Shown here: one piece after another, positions 26,701 to 34,027 of the stretch
Layout: every line of letters starts with the position of its first letter
Position numbering within the stretch: position 1 is the stretch's first letter
Assembly: GCA_017434455.1 (NCBI GenBank)
Contig: JAFRFG010000065.1
Coordinates: 1 to 64,000, forward strand
Origin: Thermoguttaceae bacterium
GTDB taxonomy: Bacteria > Planctomycetota > Planctomycetia > Pirellulales > Thermoguttaceae
Direction: 5' to 3'
DNA: 64,000 nucleotides
Notes under the pieces: model-generated
What the model was told of the DNA's origin: nothing
Databases searched by the model: none
The model's input: only the letters and a program-made list of their open reading frames with translations
Position numbers and translations under genes: made by a program

Positions 26701-28050
26701 TCGGGTGATCAGACAGTCGATTTGGCACAGCAGCCGCGCGGAGGTAACCTGAACAATCTCGGTCTGACGACCAGCGGCGTCGAAGTAACCGATCCGAGCG
26801 TAGAGGCGAGCGAGATTCATACGAACCAATTGCTCGGCTCGCTTATGGGCAAGTCGGCGATTCAGGTCATGTCGGGCGCAGGCGAACGGCTGGTAGTATC
26901 GTTCAATCTCCGCTTCGAGACGAGAACGGTTTGGCTCAGGTACTTTCTTAATAAGAAGGTCGTAAAACCGATCTCGATAGGAAGCGATATGGGGCATCAA
27001 TGTCGCCAGCGTGACCGAGGAGTCGTGCGCCTGGACTCGGTCACCGGTGATCCCCGACCCCATCAGGATCGTACCGGCTAAAACGGCGGCGGCCTCGTTG
27101 AGATAGTCATCCCGTGTTGGCGATTCGATGACACGAGGCGCGTTCTTCCCCATAAGGGAAGCCGTAATCGTGATTTGCCGCTGAGGATTGTCCTCGAACT
27201 GTTCCACCCGAGCTAAAATAGAATCGACAATGATCTGGTGGATGACGAAGCGGCGATAATACCCGTTGGCATCTATCGAATGGGGATTCCATGTGCCAAA
27301 ATGATAATTCGGCCGCCGATTGACCGGGTGATCGAAGTCGTACGCTCGAGGGTCGATATCGAGTTCATCAAGTTTTTCCGGATCGAACCAAGCGTCATGA
27401 AGCAGGGAGGTATCGGTCTCTTTTAATATGTTGATCGTCCGTTTGATCAGTTCCGAGTAACGTCCCTCGGCAACGCCCGATTGGCCGCGATACAGCGGGA
27501 TGACCGCGATCCATTCGTGCGGATCCGGTTCGCATCGTTTTTCCCCCTCGAGGGTAGGGATCGGACGAAAACCGAGAAAATCGTTCGCTTGGCGAATGAT
27601 TCTCTCGGCCATCAGCACTCGTTCATTTTGAGCATCGGCCGCTGGGATTTGCTTGTGGGCCGCGAGATCTTGAGCAATCAAAGCGCAGAGGCGGGCGAGA
27701 AAGAACGGGTTGAAAAGGAACTCGTCACTTTGATGAAAGAGGGCATCGCGGTGAAATTGACGAAAAGCCGGGATCAGATCATCGTAAAGAAAGCGAAGAA
27801 CGAAACCGGCTCGATCACTGTGACGAAAGGCGTCGCTCGAGGAGACGAGGCCGCGCAGCTGATCGGTGAGGATTTTATCGCATTTTGACCAAACACGATC
27901 GGACGGAACGTCCTGCCGCAGGAGTGCCTTGAAAAGAAGATTCCAAGCAATCTCGAAACGCGGTTGTTCATTGCCGGAAGAGAAATTGAGATAGCCGAGA
28001 ATATCCCGGATCGCTGTTACTTCTTCTTCGCTGAACTGGTTAGGAAGCAT
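23716..28050 (-). CDS. Very large hypothetical alpha-helical protein (1444 residues)
   Basis: I do not recognise this protein. No signal peptide or membrane segment is visible, so it is probably cytoplasmic. Most of it is helical with TPR-like pairs (for example AEQLVRMNLARLYARIGYFDAAG and ITFLKEEGRIGEASAILGEIEDLL), suggesting an alpha-solenoid. Around residues 725-775 an acidic, low-complexity linker (DFTDEEMFFDGEDFDEIRDE) splits it into two large halves. No P-loop or other catalytic motif stands out. ATG 28050 was chosen; an in-frame GTG at 28062 is the alternative. It follows the tyrosine-kinase gene on the same strand, but a good terminator lies between them, so a link to polysaccharide export is only positional. 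Confidence 0.7.
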   Translation of the reverse strand: MLPNQFSEEEVTAIRDILGYLNFSSGNEQPRFEIAWNLLFKALLRQDVPSDRVWSKCDKILTDQLRGLVSSSDAFRHSDRAGFVLRFLYDDLIPAFRQFHRDALFHQSDEFLFNPFFLARLCALIAQDLAAHKQIPAADAQNERVLMAERIIRQANDFLGFRPIPTLEGEKRCEPDPHEWIAVIPLYRGQSGVAEGRYSELIKRTINILKETDTSLLHDAWFDPEKLDELDIDPRAYDFDHPVNRRPNYHFGTWNPHSIDANGYYRRFVIHQIIVDSILARVEQFEDNPQRQITITASLMGKNAPRVIESPTRDDYLNEAAAVLAGTILMGSGITGDRVQAHDSSVTLATLMPHIASYRDRFYDLLIKKVPEPNRSRLEAEIERYYQPFACARHDLNRRLAHKRAEQLVRMNLARLYARIGYFDAAGRQTEIVQVTSARLLCQIDCLITRITFLKEEGRIGEASAILGEIEDLLHRGIDCGALPDPWTLLGFGAQISLFSSIENTVHDHRLDDLINLLNDIFDLYSALMKDAAATGQDDLQSSLSERMRDLADWWDQFGSTEISAVEGFSGQDVWQSAVIVANALKTWYQAGNAAGDIAFWNQHVTKFRSPKAYVLLAEALLNRKDSVSSMALLMHWLSRNEELPLAEGDYSFHSVLFEWIEDLWGEGNPRGSQQSPGTNIPPITQEEYLRRWKLTVKFIERLEANAGRYGDIPHLEIDSFDPPEHGKGQGDERRPSKDSPSKDGQSDPLDFTDEEMFFDGEDFDEIRDEDRQIGIDPTFKAAYEDMSFRDSAEDGNQDDLMGGPGDFNPSEDVLAEETDRINDRLNFIFSTVKLWVFAAGKSPLFAAKQYFQGGLPAPFTEFEKQAGEQISGWLHQADLYKKGLQALLKSASNYHVPRPSGTSESLMEYDRLNGTKEILLDRIVRLLVDVEDAIYFLRAVLYPSDSSAPKKKGAKETIVETLAAMLRSDRKTVKKRWPSLLKILSGKSLLYIPTSRGGQPKQIVQSRITQQIVLRFLEYTPRLGLLEETFQLMKTVQGMDRVTTQRAGVITEFDRIFETLTQNVTRSIADSSTGWEAPSVENGGGDTGSAERSQTNDERLVQYLEKTVDILLSCWLSHSRHIRISSVEGITDQIPSPIPNTYWVKTKEFIQRYGSDIFTQEFLVFRNIRAILHQGVGNYLRSLMALYQDGQTLEIGEGLIDALVQNQYPFRQAASCLETVLECIAENFSEYIDYNSTTTHSDHGEKVYMFLDMLRVLTMYERISWNLKPVYWVHQTLIKYGFNNAAALWEERLGQKSVKTSEEILRSYQKLSQQYGISLPSISERLSERFVRPLQIDQMCGLIPEVTQRVRTEGEENESFRQLSNQVEFFANQQAGIGFEPPEWLRILQDEVADTLSLEKSNGERRSEDIFSPKPIFPPQFLTPRELDEQLNWTTKHISFHEP

Positions 28051-28113
28051 CGCGCCTACCACTTGAAAAATCTTTTTCTCAATACGGATTTTTTTCCCGA
28101 CGACCTCTTGAGT

Positions 28114-28140
28114 CTAGACCGAAAATCCCGACAGGTCTAG
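28114..28140. promoter_or_regulatory. Inverted repeat upstream of the 1444-residue gene
   Basis: ctagacc (28114-28120) and ggtctag (28134-28140) form a 7-bp inverted repeat with a 13-nt centre, 64-90 bp upstream of the start codon. It could be an operator or a weak stem; I cannot tell which. Confidence 0.3.
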
Positions 28141-28153
28141 GGGGGAGACTCTC

Positions 28154-28201
28154 CAAAAAAAGAGGCAAGCCGACAGATACGATTGTCGTATCTATCGGCT
28201 T
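28154..28201 (-). terminator. Terminator of the tyrosine-kinase gene
   Basis: A 16-bp stem (28167-28182 with 28186-28201, one G-U type mismatch) with a 3-nt loop is followed on the minus strand by gcctc and seven T residues. It lies about 55 bp after the kinase stop codon. Confidence 0.85.
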
Positions 28202-28254
28202 GTCATAAAAGAGATGGAACCGTGTTGTGGTAATTCTATGTTCCGGCGGATGAA

Positions 28255-30969
28255 CTAACTCTCTTGTTCTGTCGTTGGACTGTCCTCCGACGGTGACGGG
28301 GACGACTGTGTCTGCTCCGAGGGAGCGGTACCATAGCTGGCCCCATAGCTGGCACCGTAACCGGTTCCGTAACCACTGCCATAACTGCTGCCGTAGCCCG
28401 TTCCATAACCGGCTCCGTAACTGCTGCCGTAGCCACTCCCGTAGCCGCTGCCATAGTTGGCACCATAGCTGCCGCCTCCATAACCGCCCCCATAGCCACC
28501 TCCGTAGCCACCGTACGCGCCGCCGTAACCCCCGTAATTGCCCCCATAGTTGCCGCCGTACGCGCCTCCGTAACCCCCATAGCCGCCTCCGTATTTGCTG
28601 CCGTAGTTACCCCCGTAACCGCCACCATAGGAGCTTCCGTAGCCGCTTCGATTGCGGGGAGTCGCGAACTCATCGTAGAACCGATGCTTGGCGTAGCAGT
28701 TGACGATACAGCCGATCACGACAGCACCGACATCAGAGAGGTATTTGATTGCCTGGACAACATCGGGGCGGCCGCGGCGCCGAATACGGGTCGAGAAGAT
28801 AACACCGTCGACCTTGGGGGCGATCACGCAAGGGTCGGAGACGTAAAGCAGCGGGGGGGAGTCGACCAAAATCACATCAAACGACTGACGCAGGCGAGCG
28901 AGAGTCTGGTCGAACCGCTCGCCGGTCAGCAGCTCGGAGGGGTTTCTCCGGCTTTTTCCCGCGGTCAGGAGGAAAAGATTATCGACGGCCGTGGGGTGAA
29001 TGAGGGTGTCTAATTCCTCTTTCCCCTCCAGAACATCCGAGAACCCCTCGGTGTTTTCCATATTGAACCAGATGTTCACGTTCGGTTTTCGGATATCCCC
29101 GTCGACCAGGATCGTCTTTTTTCCCGCGTTGGCCAATTTGATCGCCATATTGCACATAAACAGCGTCTTCCCATCCCCCGGGTGCGGACTGGTACACTGA
29201 ACAACTTGGTAGTTCAGCCCTGTTGTGTTGTAGAACAGCTTGGTTCTCAGGGCCCGGAAAACCTCACACTGAGGGGCGTTCGGAACGTGGTAGGTAAAAA
29301 GATCCGCCACGGGAACACCGGGACGCTGTTCCTTTTTAGAGCCGCGGGACAGACGTGTTCGGGAGAACGGGGGGAGTTGCGCGAGGATCGGAACCCCGAG
29401 CGACTCACTGATCTCTTGAGGTGTTCGGAAGGTGGTGTCGGTGAGATCGAGAAGGTACGCCAAACCAATACCTGCCGCCAGACCAAGCCCCAGACCGACG
29501 ATCAAAAATTTGACCGGTTTGGGTGCTACCGGGGTGGTGATGACCTTCGGCGGGGTGACAATATCGAGCTGGAATCCCCCGTAGCTTTGGATGAGCACCA
29601 TATCATCAAGTTTTCGGCCGAGGGTATAGTACATCTCGCGGAGAGACTCGATGGAGAAACGTTTTGACTCAAGAACCTGGTAATATTCGGCGATTTCTCG
29701 GATACGAGGTTCCTGCTGACGGATGTACTCATCGATTTGATCCTGCTGACGCCGCAAGGCCGTGATCCGGTCGGTGAGGACGATCAGGTAGGTCTCGAGG
29801 AGTTGGGGGTAGGTGAAGAAACCGACTTTATTGACCGTCTCAATCTCATCGTCGTAACCGAGCTTTTCACGCTTGACCCGTTTGAGTTCCTCGAGCGTAT
29901 TCTGCAGGGCGACAATCTGAGGGTTATCGGGGCCGAGCCCCTGTTCCGTCAGACGGTTGATCTCCATCGTGATCTCGGTTGTCCTCTGCAAATCAATATT
30001 GAGCGCCGTCGAAAGGATCGTCCCCTCTTTGGAATTTTCCTGAGCACCACCGCCGGCCAGACCGGAGATAACACCGACAAAGTTGTCGTCATCCCCGCCG
30101 GAGCCGAGAATCGCGACGATCTCCTCATCGGGAATCTCGGTAAGGGCTCTTCCCCCGATTTTTTCTTCGACGATCTTGTATCGGTTTTCGTAAAGGAGAA
30201 TCTGATAATTGATATCGACCCTTTTCGTACTCATCTCTTGGAGGAGGGTCAGCAACGGATTGTTTTTCTCATCGCCGATACTCGAGATCGGGGATTTTTG
30301 GATGTACTGTGTCAGTTCCTCGCTCGCGTCGGCGATTTTTTCGATCAGATCGTTTTGCGAGAGTTTGATCGCCTCGGTGACCGTTCCGGAGTTGTCATTA
30401 TGGCGTTCCTTCAGCGAAATCTCGAACTGTTCCAAGGCAGTGCTGAGGAGAATCTGGGCCTCGTAGGGGTCGCCGCAGGTGCTCGTGATGAACAACATTC
30501 CCGGCTCTTCAGGATCGGCCTTCACCGAGAGCATATCGCGAATCTGATTGGTCCCGATCAGCTCGTTCCCCTCAAAATTGATCGATTTAATGAGCTTGCG
30601 TTTTTCAGCATCGTCCCTGATTGCCAGGAATGTGGCGCGCATCACTTTATCGCTGGCAAACAGGGCGGCCTGGGTACTTAGAATGTTTTGAGTGACCTCA
30701 AACTGCATCTGCGATCCATTCCCCTGGAGCATCCCCGAGTTACGGCTGGTGACGTAAACGGCCGACCTGGAGGCGAACGTCTGTGGTGTCTGGGTATACC
30801 TGTAGTAGGCAAATACCCCGCCGAGAATGGGCAGAAGGAAGATGAGCTGCCACTGCCGCTTGAGAATTCCAAGGATATCGAACAAATCGAGGTTTTGTCT
30901 GCCACTTATCGGGGCCTCCCCCCAGTAACGAGAGGCCTGTTGTCTCTTCTTGTAGTCGGCCTTTGCCAT
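28255..30969 (-). CDS. Wzc-like polysaccharide copolymerase/BY-kinase with Tyr-Gly-rich tail
   Basis: Inner-membrane bacterial tyrosine kinase that controls chain length and export of a polysaccharide. An N-terminal Wzz domain lies between two membrane helices (about 38-57 and 486-506) around a long coiled periplasmic part. The cytoplasmic kinase has Walker A HPGDGKT, Walker A' ILVDGDIRKP and Walker B VILVDSPPLL. BY-kinases autophosphorylate a C-terminal Tyr cluster of usually 4-7 residues. Here residues 777-882 hold 27 tyrosines in YGG/YGS/YGN units, followed by a Ser/Thr/Glu tail (904 residues total). AGAGGA sits 10 nt before the ATG. It belongs to a minus-strand export locus with the Wza-like gene. 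Confidence 0.93.
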   Translation of the reverse strand: MAKADYKKRQQASRYWGEAPISGRQNLDLFDILGILKRQWQLIFLLPILGGVFAYYRYTQTPQTFASRSAVYVTSRNSGMLQGNGSQMQFEVTQNILSTQAALFASDKVMRATFLAIRDDAEKRKLIKSINFEGNELIGTNQIRDMLSVKADPEEPGMLFITSTCGDPYEAQILLSTALEQFEISLKERHNDNSGTVTEAIKLSQNDLIEKIADASEELTQYIQKSPISSIGDEKNNPLLTLLQEMSTKRVDINYQILLYENRYKIVEEKIGGRALTEIPDEEIVAILGSGGDDDNFVGVISGLAGGGAQENSKEGTILSTALNIDLQRTTEITMEINRLTEQGLGPDNPQIVALQNTLEELKRVKREKLGYDDEIETVNKVGFFTYPQLLETYLIVLTDRITALRRQQDQIDEYIRQQEPRIREIAEYYQVLESKRFSIESLREMYYTLGRKLDDMVLIQSYGGFQLDIVTPPKVITTPVAPKPVKFLIVGLGLGLAAGIGLAYLLDLTDTTFRTPQEISESLGVPILAQLPPFSRTRLSRGSKKEQRPGVPVADLFTYHVPNAPQCEVFRALRTKLFYNTTGLNYQVVQCTSPHPGDGKTLFMCNMAIKLANAGKKTILVDGDIRKPNVNIWFNMENTEGFSDVLEGKEELDTLIHPTAVDNLFLLTAGKSRRNPSELLTGERFDQTLARLRQSFDVILVDSPPLLYVSDPCVIAPKVDGVIFSTRIRRRGRPDVVQAIKYLSDVGAVVIGCIVNCYAKHRFYDEFATPRNRSGYGSSYGGGYGGNYGSKYGGGYGGYGGAYGGNYGGNYGGYGGAYGGYGGGYGGGYGGGSYGANYGSGYGSGYGSSYGAGYGTGYGSSYGSGYGTGYGASYGASYGTAPSEQTQSSPSPSEDSPTTEQES
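28324..28641 (-). repeat. Degenerate YGG-coding repeat
   Basis: About 318 bp encode 27 consecutive Y-G-x(1-3) units of the kinase tail. On the plus strand this reads as short reiterated gccgccgta/gccaccata blocks. It is low-complexity coding DNA, prone to length change, not a CRISPR array. Confidence 0.85.
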
Positions 30970-31323
30970 AGAACGGAATTCCTCTTAGGAACAGTAAACA
31001 GAGGTTCTTCTCTTGCCTGTCACTTCAGTTGTTTTGGATCTTATCATAACGGACGCGGGAGAAGCAGCGAACACCCCACATCAACTCACACGGCTCCAGT
31101 ATATAGCAAAATCTCATTTCCAGAAATAACGAAAATCCCTTTTCCCGCGAAATATTAGAGTACGATGAATTTTTAAAATAAACAAAAGAAACAATCCTGG
31201 GTGCAGAGAAAGATTTTGTGGGTAGGAGGCCTGTCTCGTATTGGGGACGAACGCAAGGAACGGAACAAGGGGAGCTTTTGCTCCCCTTGTTTATGTGTGA
31301 GATCCCCGGCGATTCACCGACGG
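30970..31323. other. Intergenic region upstream of the tyrosine-kinase gene
   Basis: This 354-bp gap is A/T-rich in its middle (31130-31200). It contains a perfect hairpin at 31264-31291. I see no gene and no clear sigma-70 promoter for the kinase gene. Confidence 0.5.
31264..31291 (-). terminator. Hairpin after the secreted-protein gene
   Basis: A perfect 12-bp stem, aacaaggggagc/gctccccttgtt, with a TTTT loop lies 33 bp beyond the stop codon of the minus-strand gene. Neither side has a good U-tract, so it may terminate weakly or protect the 3' end of the transcript. Confidence 0.5.
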
Positions 31324-32076
31324 TTAGTCTTTGGTCTTATCCTTCGCTTCGGTCTTCTTGCTGGGACTGGCCGGCTCGATCAGCCCGAGGAGTCCGGCCA
31401 GACCTGCCAGCGGCCACCAACCGACACCTCCGCCGTAGTAACCCGGTTGGGCATAATCGCCGACCGCCGGCTGAATCATCTCCGCCTGTCGGTTCAGCGA
31501 ATCGCAGGGGATACGCATCAACCCATCACTGATCAGGAGCGTACAAAGACTGACCTGACGGGACTCATCGTAGTGGACCGAAAAGGCCTCGACACCGTAG
31601 TTGCCGGTTGCCTCGTCGCGGGCGGCAGCCAGATAATTATCGCCCGCGGGAAAATCATTGACGGGGGCGAACCCGTTCTCATCCGTGACGAATTCAGCCA
31701 CGGGGTTACCGTCTTGAGTGACCCGAACCTTAACATTCGGATAGGGGGCGAGGGAGAAGTTAACCTGCCCATTGGCCAGGGCCGCCATATCGGCGGTGCT
31801 CAAACTGCCGTTGACCGGACGATAGACATAGAAATTGAGCGTCCCGAGATCCCCGGAGGGAGCCGACGTCAATGCCGAGACGGGGGAGACACCTTCAGCG
31901 TCAACAATATCGCTGACCGGGCTGATTCCCCCAATAGCGGGGAGGTCAGCGACCAGAGAATCGGCACTCGGAACGGCCTGTGCCTCGGGAGCAACGCCAT
32001 CCTGCGCGGTCGAGTACGCGAAAGAAAGGATCGCCAAGAAAAACACAGCAGCAAACAGTGTCAACAGTTTTTTCAT
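31324..32076 (-). CDS. Secreted protein with GLAGLLGL-type C-terminus, in the polysaccharide-export locus
   Basis: 250-residue exported protein: signal peptide MKKLLTLFAAVFFLAILSFA, an Ala/Pro/Val-rich linker, and a beta-sandwich-like middle (TLNFYVYRPVNGSLS, VKVRVTQDGNPVAEF, TDENGFAPVNDFPAG) resembling carboxypeptidase-regulatory or Ig-like modules. The end is notable: YYGGG, a GWWPLAGLAGLLGLIEP hydrophobic stretch, then a Lys/Asp-rich tail. That tripartite layout resembles C-terminal protein-sorting signals. AGGGGTG before the internal ATG supports this start over an upstream frame extension. It lies between the Wza-like and Wzc-like genes, so a surface role tied to exopolysaccharide is likely (inference). 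Confidence 0.75.
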   Translation of the reverse strand: MKKLLTLFAAVFFLAILSFAYSTAQDGVAPEAQAVPSADSLVADLPAIGGISPVSDIVDAEGVSPVSALTSAPSGDLGTLNFYVYRPVNGSLSTADMAALANGQVNFSLAPYPNVKVRVTQDGNPVAEFVTDENGFAPVNDFPAGDNYLAAARDEATGNYGVEAFSVHYDESRQVSLCTLLISDGLMRIPCDSLNRQAEMIQPAVGDYAQPGYYGGGVGWWPLAGLAGLLGLIEPASPSKKTEAKDKTKD

Positions 32077-32220
32077 AGAAACACCCCTTAAATCCTTGAA
32101 TATCGGATGCACGCCCTCAAGTTTGGGTCGCTAGGATACCAACGCGAACACGTCTGGCAGCTAAAAACCACAACAGCGCCTGCGCGCCTTTTGCGGTCAC
32201 CACAAACCACCACTTTCTTC

Positions 32221-32248
32221 ATTTTACCCTACCTAGCCACTAAGTCAA
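32221..32248 (-). promoter_or_regulatory. Promoter for the secreted-protein gene
   Basis: On the minus strand TTGACT (32248-32243), a 16-bp spacer and TAAAAT (32226-32221) form a good sigma-70 promoter. The leader would be about 140 nt. Confidence 0.55.
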
Positions 32249-32271
32249 GTGACCGGGGCGATAAATTCCGC

Positions 32272-32318
32272 AAAATAAAGAAATCAGGTGAATACCGGAT
32301 GATTCTCCGGCATTCACC
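32272..32318 (-). terminator. Terminator of the Wza-like gene
   Basis: ggtgaataccgga (32287-32299) pairs with tccggcattcacc (32306-32318), with one wobble, and is followed on the minus strand by a T-rich stretch (tgatttctttattttg). It lies about 65 bp after the stop codon. Confidence 0.65.
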
Positions 32319-32384
32319 CGACCTATTCTATCGATCCTTCCTCATGGGGAGTCCCTTCAGATTCCTCGTTCCCCAGCGGGATCT

Positions 32385-33710
32385 CTAATCGAAGAAGTCC
32401 TTGACGTTGACGTTGAACCGGATGTTACTGTAGATGAGGTTGAAGAGCATCTCCAGTCTGGTGTATTCCAGCAGGATCACGTCGTTCGGCTCAATCAGGA
32501 CTCGTTGGGACGGGTCACGAAGGGCTTCCTTTTGGGGGATTCGGATCGCCATCTGCTGACCATTGACCTGGCGCAGAACCAAGATCCGGCTTGGGGGGAG
32601 AAGGAAGATGGAATTTCCAGAAGTCGAACCTGTACCGCCCCCGCCCCAGCCGTAGCCGAGACCACCACCGGCGGTGGCGATAGCGCCGAGGACATCGAGG
32701 TCATAGTCGCGAGGAATCGGATGGACTCCACCTTTGATCATCCCACCGGTGTAGAAGACCTCGGCGTCACGAGACTGGATCAGCACCACATCACCATCAC
32801 GCAGCGTCACGTCATCACTGGTCAAACGCGGGGGAATCTTGCAGGGTGAAACTCGAATCGGGATACGTATAATCCCCATGCCGCGGCCCAGACCGGCAAT
32901 CTCACCTGTCTGGTTATAGTGATCGGCGACCGAGCGGGACCAGGCGGCCAAATCGTTGGGGAGATAGTCGCCGTCGGTCTCAAACAGATCCTCGGTCCCC
33001 TTGCGGAGGATGATCACCTCGTTTTTCGCGTTCAGGCCCGGAAGTCCGCCGCTTTTGCTCAGCGCCTCAAGGACATCGTTTCGGTAAGCCGGCAGCTCGA
33101 GAGTCACGGCGTTGCCGCGCTCCATGCCGCCGAAATAGCTTTCCATGCTGCCTCTATTCACGTTGTTCGAAATATTATTGTTGGTGGCCGTATCCTCACG
33201 GATCACGGTGACGTGATAGGTTCGGCGTCGAATCAAACTCACGCTGATATTCGCCCCTTCAGAGAGGAACTGCGTCTGAACCGTGTAGGCGTTTCGAATA
33301 GCGTTTTCCGCCTCGATAATCGACATTCCCTCGACGTAAATCGGTTCACGGAGAAGGGGCAGTGAGATCGTGCCATCGCTGCGAACGGGGAACGGGTAGC
33401 CGCTGGCGGGCGCTTCAGTCGAATCCTTACCGATGTTGTGGATCGGAATCTCCGAATTTTCGTTGCCGGTCACATTGGCGATATAGATCCCCAGGACGTC
33501 CCCGGGAGCAAGGCGCTCGATCGCCGGCTTATCCATCCTCAGGCGCGCGACGTTGATTTTCTCCATCGAAGATCGGGGCGCGGCATTGCGGATGGTCGCG
33601 AATCCCTGCGGGGAGACGGTCTCCCGGTCAGGAATCGACGTGCATCCCCCAAAAAGGAGAGCCCCAAGGCAAAATACGGCAAAGGCGTAATGAACAGATC
33701 TGGCAGTCAT
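32385..33710 (-). CDS. Polysaccharide export protein (Wza-like, SLBB)
   Basis: Outer-membrane or periplasmic export component for capsular/exopolysaccharide. A signal peptide ends in a lipobox-like LLFGGCTS. The poly-export domain follows (LAPGDVLGIYIANV, about 70-83, and VRSDGTISLPLLREPIYVEGMS), then SLBB-type modules (RDGDVVLIQSRDAEVFYTGG; ALRDPSQRVLIEPNDVILLE). At 441 residues it is longer than E. coli Wza (379), with a Gly-rich loop (GYGWGGGGTGS). The start was set at ATG 33710 to place the signal peptide at the N-terminus; ATG 33722 is also possible. It is the first gene of a minus-strand run leading to the Wzc-like kinase. Confidence 0.88.
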   Translation of the reverse strand: MTARSVHYAFAVFCLGALLFGGCTSIPDRETVSPQGFATIRNAAPRSSMEKINVARLRMDKPAIERLAPGDVLGIYIANVTGNENSEIPIHNIGKDSTEAPASGYPFPVRSDGTISLPLLREPIYVEGMSIIEAENAIRNAYTVQTQFLSEGANISVSLIRRRTYHVTVIREDTATNNNISNNVNRGSMESYFGGMERGNAVTLELPAYRNDVLEALSKSGGLPGLNAKNEVIILRKGTEDLFETDGDYLPNDLAAWSRSVADHYNQTGEIAGLGRGMGIIRIPIRVSPCKIPPRLTSDDVTLRDGDVVLIQSRDAEVFYTGGMIKGGVHPIPRDYDLDVLGAIATAGGGLGYGWGGGGTGSTSGNSIFLLPPSRILVLRQVNGQQMAIRIPQKEALRDPSQRVLIEPNDVILLEYTRLEMLFNLIYSNIRFNVNVKDFFD

Positions 33711-34027
33711 ACCGGCATCCATGCCCTCATCTATGTTACTGGTGGGATTGTTCCTGAAGGGCAACCCTGCCCTGAAGTTGAACACAATCCCTGTGGATCG
33801 TTATCGACCTATGCCCCCCGGGACTTTAGAATTTCACCGTGTTATTGGTGTGGGGGACGGAATTTATCTTTTGACCCGGCTGTTTAACGTCCGGCGCCCT
33901 CGGACGAAACCCCGAGCGTCCCTTGCCGGTTTTTCTCCGATTTGGTAGTATATACGGCGTGTAGAGGTGTTGCTGACAGGCAGCCGTTTATGATACCCCT
34001 CTGAAAGCGAGGATTGAGAAACGATTG
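33711..34027. other. Divergent intergenic region, wza-like/argS
   Basis: About 317 bp without a convincing gene. It holds a promoter candidate for the argS fusion gene; no clear promoter for the minus-strand export gene was found. Confidence 0.5.
33923..33951 (+). promoter_or_regulatory. Promoter for the rsfS-argS fusion gene
   Basis: TTGCCG, a 17-bp spacer and TAGTAT (33946-33951) form a reasonable sigma-70 promoter, with a leader of about 70 nt. Confidence 0.5.

Noticed and set aside
28324..28641. Possible non-coding satellite or CRISPR array
   Set aside because: The periodicity is that of Tyr-Gly codons inside an uninterrupted kinase frame.
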